Source: an archaeon | GTDB taxonomy: Archaea > Nanobdellota > Nanobdellia > Pacearchaeales > GW2011-AR1 | DNA length: 35,524 bases | Assembly: GCA_030605415.1 (NCBI GenBank) | Contig: JAUWIJ010000010.1 | Span: 1-35,524, forward strand | Direction of reading: 5' to 3' | Shown here: piece after piece, positions 32,273 through 35,524 of the stretch | Layout of the letters: each line of letters begins with the position of its first letter | How positions within the stretch are numbered: the stretch's first letter is position 1 | Program-made: the position numbers and the translations under genes | The notes under the pieces: model-generated | The model's input: only the letters and a program-made list of their open reading frames with translations | Databases searched by the model: none | Told to the model about the DNA's origin: nothing

Positions 32273-32306
32273 GTGTATACTTAATGTGTATACTTTATAA
32301 ATATTT
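32273..32306 (-). promoter_or_regulatory. TATA box and GTATACAC repeats before the zinc-ribbon/AbrB gene
   Basis: Read on the minus strand: AAATATTTATAAAG (TATA, 32306-32293), then GTATACAC at 32293-32286 and again at 32280-32273, ending immediately at the ATG. The repeats are 13 bp apart and contain the palindrome GTATAC. A regulator bound there would cover the transcription start and the start codon. Confidence 0.55.
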
Positions 32307-32349
32307 GTGTTGTGCGAAAGATTATAAATGAGAATTGGTTTTATGTTAT

Positions 32350-32934
32350 ATGGTTAATAAATTATATAATGTGTATAAGAGATTTTGGGGATTTCTCCAG
32401 GAAGATAGTTGGTCGTCGTTTATTGTAACTTTAGCGTTGGCATTTATAATAATCAAGTTAGTTTTTTTTCCGGGGCTGTCGTTGATTACTGGAACAAGTT
32501 TGCCGTTGGTGATTGTCGAGTCGTGTTCTATGTATCATCACGAGGACGGATTTGAAAAGACTTTTGAGAGCTCGGTTTATGAGGATTATGGGATTACTTT
32601 AGAAGATACAGATAATTGGGTTTTTCAGAACGGATTTAGCAAGGGTGATGTGATTTTTGTGGTCGGAGCTAAAAATATAGAAATCGGCGACGTGATTATT
32701 TTTAATGGTGGTATGCAGTATCCTTTGATTCATCGAGTTGTCGGGGTTGGTGATAGTTACGCGACTAAGGGTGATAATTATAAAACTAATTCCAGACAGT
32801 TAAGTTCTGAAAAAAATATTTCAGGGGACCAGATTGTTGGAAAGGCTTTATTTAAGGTGCCGTTTGTTGGATGGATAAAGTTGATTTTTTTTGAAGGTGG
32901 GCGAACACAATCCCAAAGAGGATTGTGTCGGTAG
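32350..32934 (+). CDS. Archaeal-type signal peptidase I (C terminus possibly altered)
   Basis: Membrane serine peptidase that removes signal peptides. From ATG 32350, 194 residues: membrane segment 22-46 (SSFIVTLALAFIIIKLVFFP), catalytic Ser60 in VESCSMYHHEDGF, His128 in YPLIHRVVGVG (archaeal/ER enzymes use Ser-His in place of Ser-Lys) and Asp142 in TKGDNY. GKALFKVPFVGWIKL is the conserved last strand. Then the reading frame runs into the repeat block: GGRTQSQRGLCR is encoded by a hairpin. Relatives often continue into a second membrane helix here, so the C terminus may have been cut short by the repeat. A TATA box ATTATAAAT 25 nt upstream predicts a leaderless start at 32350, not the TTG at 32335. 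Confidence 0.85.
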   Translation: MVNKLYNVYKRFWGFLQEDSWSSFIVTLALAFIIIKLVFFPGLSLITGTSLPLVIVESCSMYHHEDGFEKTFESSVYEDYGITLEDTDNWVFQNGFSKGDVIFVVGAKNIEIGDVIIFNGGMQYPLIHRVVGVGDSYATKGDNYKTNSRQLSSEKNISGDQIVGKALFKVPFVGWIKLIFFEGGRTQSQRGLCR

Positions 32935-33100
32935 TCGGTAGTCGGACGCTTCGCTGGTGGGAGTTCGGAGGGCAACTTTGTTGCCCGTTGGTGAAAACAG
33001 AAGGGAGTTTGAAGAATGAGAGACTTTGAAGTTCGGTGGCACCCTCACAAATAAAAGGGAGAAATAGGTTGGGGGAGGTTCGGTGTTCGGTGTTCGGAAG
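32893..33100. repeat. Composite repeat block after the signal peptidase gene
   Basis: Contains hairpin ACAATCC-CAAAGA-GGATTGT (32907-32926), CGGACGCTTCGCTGG (32943-32957), hairpin GGGCAAC-TTT-GTTGCCC (32970-32986), copy D of the two-arm element (33041-33075) and GGTTCGGTGTTCGGTGTTCGG. The first hairpin is inside the signal peptidase reading frame. No gene is present. Confidence 0.8.
33041..33075 (+). repeat. Fixed-spacing two-arm element, copy D
   Basis: Left arm ACCCTCACAAAT (one mismatch to the others), 16-nt core, right arm TTGGGGG at 33069; arm distance again 28 nt. Confidence 0.7.
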
Positions 33101-33171
33101 ATTAGGTAGTCGGTTGAGGAATAATTTATGCAAATAGAAAGATTTTTAAATTTTAAATTTTAAGTTAATTG

Positions 33172-33480
33172 ATGGAATTTTGTCCGAAATGTGGAGCTCT
33201 TCTTATAATGAAGAAAACAAAGGCTGGTTGTCCTAGATGTAGTTATACAGCGAAGGGGAAGGTTGATATGGAGATTAAAGAAGAGGTTTGTGAGCGGGTG
33301 CCTGTTGCAGTTGTTGATGAGAAAAAATCAAATGTGAATCCGATTACGGATTGGGATTGTCGAAAGTGTGGAGGCAAGAGGGCGTATTTTTGGATTCGGC
33401 AGATGAGGTCTGGGGATGAAGCCGAGTCAAAATTTTATCAGTGTGTGAAGTGTGGGAATACTGTTAGGGTTGACGATTGA
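33172..33480 (+). CDS. tfs: Transcription factor S (TFS/RPB9-like)
   Basis: Protein of 102 residues with two zinc ribbons. The N-terminal one has Cys4/Cys7 and Cys20/Cys23; the C-terminal one has Cys63/Cys66 and Cys91/Cys94. The C-terminal ribbon carries IRQMRSGDEAESKFYQC with Asp82-Glu83, the acidic pair that reaches into the RNA polymerase active site to stimulate transcript cleavage in TFS/TFIIS. It rescues arrested archaeal RNA polymerase. ATG 33172 is chosen over the TTG just before it. The upstream region TTTTTAAATTTTAAATTTTAAG is a possible promoter. Confidence 0.92.
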   Translation: MEFCPKCGALLIMKKTKAGCPRCSYTAKGKVDMEIKEEVCERVPVAVVDEKKSNVNPITDWDCRKCGGKRAYFWIRQMRSGDEAESKFYQCVKCGNTVRVDD

Positions 33481-33616
33481 CACATAGTGTCAATCGTAGT
33501 GGGTAGTTGGTAGTTGGTAGTAAGTAGTGGGGAGGGGGAAGACTTGTTCGGCTTAGGTATATAAAATTTTTATCTCGCAACAACGCTTATAGAATTATTT
33601 TGTTGATAGTGATAAA
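33481..33616. repeat. Short repeat and hairpin after TFS gene
   Basis: GACACATAGTGTC immediately follows the stop codon as an imperfect palindrome, then GGGTAGTTGGTAGTTGGTAG with GGGGAGGGGG. From 33570, CAACAA...TTTGTTG around a 17-nt loop resembles the CTCGCAACAA hairpin seen at 35185. Confidence 0.55.
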
Positions 33617-34603
33617 TTAGCCATTTTTATCAAAATTTATGGATTTGCCTTTAAGAATTTTCATAATTTCTTCTTTAATGGATTTTTTCTCCTTTTCTAT
33701 ATCTGAAATATAGTCTTCTCCATATTTTATTATACAATCAATGTGGACAAGTAATCTTGAAAGATAATAAAATGTCCTTCTTTTTTCATATCCCTCGTCA
33801 AGAGAAATGACCTCTGTATATCCTTTAAAAAAAGCATGTCTTAGTACATCATTGTTTGAAAAATTTGCAGACTCGGTCCTCATTAACTCCTCCTCGTTGT
33901 GACCTATAAATGCATCATCAAAGTCTATTATCCCACTTATTTTATTATCTTTTATAAAAATATTCTTTTGATTTAAGTCAATATGGAGTAAACGTGGAGT
34001 AATATCATAATCAATAAGATTTGAGGCATTTTCAAACCACTCTTTAATCGGGTTAATCAAATCTTCAAAAGAACTTCCCCTAAATATATCTAATCTCGAA
34101 TTAATGATTTCGCTATGCATTTCTTTCCAATTTTTGTAGGGTCCTTTGTCCCCAATTTCAGAAAAACCCTTAACTATTTTTCCGTCATAAGTTTCTCCAA
34201 ATTCTTGAAATGTAATAGAATGAATCTTTGCAACAACTTTTCCAAATTCATAATAAAATTCCTTTAAATCCTGTCCCTTAAATCTATCAATGGATTCCCC
34301 GAGCATTTTACCTTTCACCTCAGTGATAATTAAATAAGGATGGGAAAGAACTTGTAAGCTATTATCATATTTCAAAACATCTGGGACTGGAATATTTTTT
34401 TTCGATAATAGTGGGTACAAATAGGATAATTTGTGGCCAATCTTATTTTCTTTTTGGTTAGTAAATACTTTTAAGAAATAGTTTCCAGAATCAGTTTTGA
34501 CCTTTATTAAAAAATTAGAGTAAGTATTTATCTTGATTATTTCTTTTACTTTAAGATTTAAATTATTAAAAATTTTTTTAACTTTTGTATCGTTAATTTC
34601 CAT
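33617..34603 (-). CDS. Aminoglycoside-phosphotransferase/choline-kinase-like protein
   Basis: Protein of 328 residues with the APH fold: Lys45 in NYFLKVF (ATP), the catalytic loop LLHIDLNQKNIFIK with His207, Asp209 and Asn214, and the metal-binding IIDFDDAFIGH with Asp227/Asp229. The family phosphorylates small-molecule hydroxyl groups such as antibiotics, choline, homoserine or sugars; the substrate here cannot be told. Length is normal. Promoter GATATTTATAAAG lies about 25 nt upstream on the minus strand. It diverges from the acetyltransferase gene. Confidence 0.85.
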   Translation of the reverse strand: MEINDTKVKKIFNNLNLKVKEIIKINTYSNFLIKVKTDSGNYFLKVFTNQKENKIGHKLSYLYPLLSKKNIPVPDVLKYDNSLQVLSHPYLIITEVKGKMLGESIDRFKGQDLKEFYYEFGKVVAKIHSITFQEFGETYDGKIVKGFSEIGDKGPYKNWKEMHSEIINSRLDIFRGSSFEDLINPIKEWFENASNLIDYDITPRLLHIDLNQKNIFIKDNKISGIIDFDDAFIGHNEEELMRTESANFSNNDVLRHAFFKGYTEVISLDEGYEKRRTFYYLSRLLVHIDCIIKYGEDYISDIEKEKKSIKEEIMKILKGKSINFDKNG

Positions 34604-34682
34604 AATCTATTCAAAACTATTTTCTTTATAAATATCTCTTATCTATCCAATAAAAAGAAGTTACTATAAAAAACTTTATTAA

Positions 34683-35144
34683 ATGAGAAAACCATATTTA
34701 AGCATGGAATCAAATAATATAAAATTTATTGAACGGGAAATGACTAAGTCTGAACTGAAGTTGATGAACCAAGGTTTTGACCAACATATGGCCAAGTTTA
34801 ATAATCTCCCTTTAAAGAAAAAAAGATTTACAATAGTTATAACGGATAAAAATAATTTTATTGGTTGTGCTAGTGGTCTAACAAATGATAATAAGGAATG
34901 GTTTTATTTAACAGATCTCTTTGTTAATGAAAAGTATCGGGGACAGGGGTTAGGTGCTAAAATTCTGAAGCAATTAGAAAACAAAGTTGCAAAACTTGGA
35001 ATTAAGCACATTTGGACATGGACCGCAGGATTTGAAGCTCCTTCTTTCTATAAAAAACAAGGGTATAAGATATTTACTGAAATGAAGGATTGGTATAAAT
35101 CAGGACATAGTCGCGTTGGGTTATTGAAGAATTTTTTAAATTAA
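34683..35144 (+). CDS. GNAT-family N-acetyltransferase
   Basis: Protein of 153 residues. Acetyl-CoA-binding motif A is LTDLFVNEKYRGQGLGAKIL (76-95) with Arg86-Gly-Gln-Gly-Leu-Gly; motif B FEAPSFYKKQGYKIFTEM (117-134) follows. These enzymes acetylate amines of small molecules, proteins or antibiotics; the substrate is not predictable. It diverges from the phosphotransferase gene 79 bp away; two adjacent enzymes of types often found among resistance genes may be coincidence. A TATA-like TATAAAAAAC at 34664-34673 is closer than normal to ATG 34683, so the ATG at 34704 may be the true start. Confidence 0.85.
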   Translation: MRKPYLSMESNNIKFIEREMTKSELKLMNQGFDQHMAKFNNLPLKKKRFTIVITDKNNFIGCASGLTNDNKEWFYLTDLFVNEKYRGQGLGAKILKQLENKVAKLGIKHIWTWTAGFEAPSFYKKQGYKIFTEMKDWYKSGHSRVGLLKNFLN

Positions 35145-35147
35145 AAT

Positions 35148-35524
35148 ATGGCCTCGGAGGGATTTTCTCTATTCACAATTTGCATCTCGCAACAATATTT
35201 TTTTTGAATTTGTGTTGCTCGAAGCGAATTGTTCACCCCGACATTGCCGTGCGTTGAAATACGCAGAGAGATATATGCCATCTATCGATGGCATTATGGC
35301 CTCGAGGGGATTTTCTCTATTCACAATTCACACTAAAATTTTTCTAATCACTTCGTTGAGAAAAATTCGCGCAAATTGCTCACCCAACACGTGTGTCGTG
35401 GGTTCAAATGGCCTCGAGGGGATTTTCTCTATTCACAATTCACACTAAAATTTTTCTAATCACTTCGTTGAGAAAAATTCGCGCGAATTGTTCACCCAAC
35501 ACGTGTGTCGTGGGTTCAAATGGC
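35148..35524. repeat. 112-bp tandem repeat with modular stem-loops
   Basis: ATGGCCTCGAGGGGATTTTC begins at 35296, 35408 and (cut by the window end) 35520, giving a period of exactly 112 bp with very few differences. A diverged first unit starts at 35148. Each unit has a conserved head (to ATTCACAATT), a stem-loop (AATTTTTCT...AGAAAAATT in the tandem copies; GCAACA...TGTTGC in the first), a conserved AATTGYTCACCC block, then CACGTGTGTCGTGGGTTCAA. The array continues past the window. The frame at 35212-35448 is a by-product. Confidence 0.85.

Noticed and set aside
35385..35410. tRNA-like T arm (CGTGGGTTCAAAT)
   Set aside because: No acceptor, D or anticodon stems can be built around it, and it recurs as part of the tandem repeat.
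35212..35448. 78-codon frame in the terminal repeat
   Set aside because: It merely reads through the repeat units and has no independent support.
35148..35524. CRISPR array
   Set aside because: The period is 112 bp and the whole unit repeats, not short repeats separated by unique spacers; no cas genes are present.

Overview
The window reads as chromosome from a small-genome archaeon, most likely of the DPANN group (Woesearchaeota/Pacearchaeota-like). Archaeal markers are a type II methionine aminopeptidase, a two-domain CDC48/VAT ATPase, transcription factor S, an archaeal-type signal peptidase and A/T-rich TATA boxes placed for leaderless or short-leader transcripts. A bacterial-type grpE-dnaK-dnaJ operon and a small Cys-rich exported protein also fit that group. 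The assignment is an inference; no rRNA or tRNA gene is visible.

Layout. 1-5.5 kb is a mosaic of small accessory cassettes (HTH-nucleotidyltransferase/HEPN pair, RhuM-family protein, VapBC-like PIN/RHH pair, GHKL ATPase plus DUF4325 pair), with G-rich repeat blocks before the first cassette and between the cassettes. 5.8-12.3 kb carries mostly host genes: an NSUN RNA m5C methyltransferase operon, a stand-alone PUA protein, a degenerate matrixin-like protein, methionine aminopeptidase and a nucleotidyltransferase followed by a previously hidden gene broken by one stop codon. 12.4-16.3 kb is the heat-shock locus grpE-dnaK-dnaJ with a divergent HTH regulator. 16.4-28.6 kb is the main accessory system: a complete Dnd DNA phosphorothioation operon (dndB-dndC-dndD-dndE-dndA, with overlapping or nearly abutting genes) facing a putative restriction module: PLD-helicase, a second DndD-like ATPase, a Dnd-associated small protein and an unannotated 48-residue ORF. 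A DUF2779 nuclease lies 1 nt upstream of the helicase. 28.9-35.1 kb returns to host-type genes: DEDDh exonuclease, CDC48 coupled to a zinc-ribbon/AbrB protein, signal peptidase, TFS, a phosphotransferase and a GNAT acetyltransferase. The window ends in a 112-bp tandem repeat.

How the genes work together. DndA should supply sulfur to the Fe-S protein DndC, which with DndD and DndE puts phosphorothioate into DNA; DndB is the likely regulator or specificity partner. The convergent module has nuclease, helicase and SMC-like ATPase parts expected of the restriction half, but it is not DndFGH. Both halves are read from one 136-bp intergenic region that holds three copies of an 8-bp half-site.

The other notable signal is a set of short repeats: triloop hairpins, G-rich text-like tracts, and an element with two conserved arms held exactly 28 bp apart around a variable 16-nt core. 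They occupy host intergenic space, are absent from the Dnd island, and in one case (methionine aminopeptidase) sit in frame inside an essential coding sequence.
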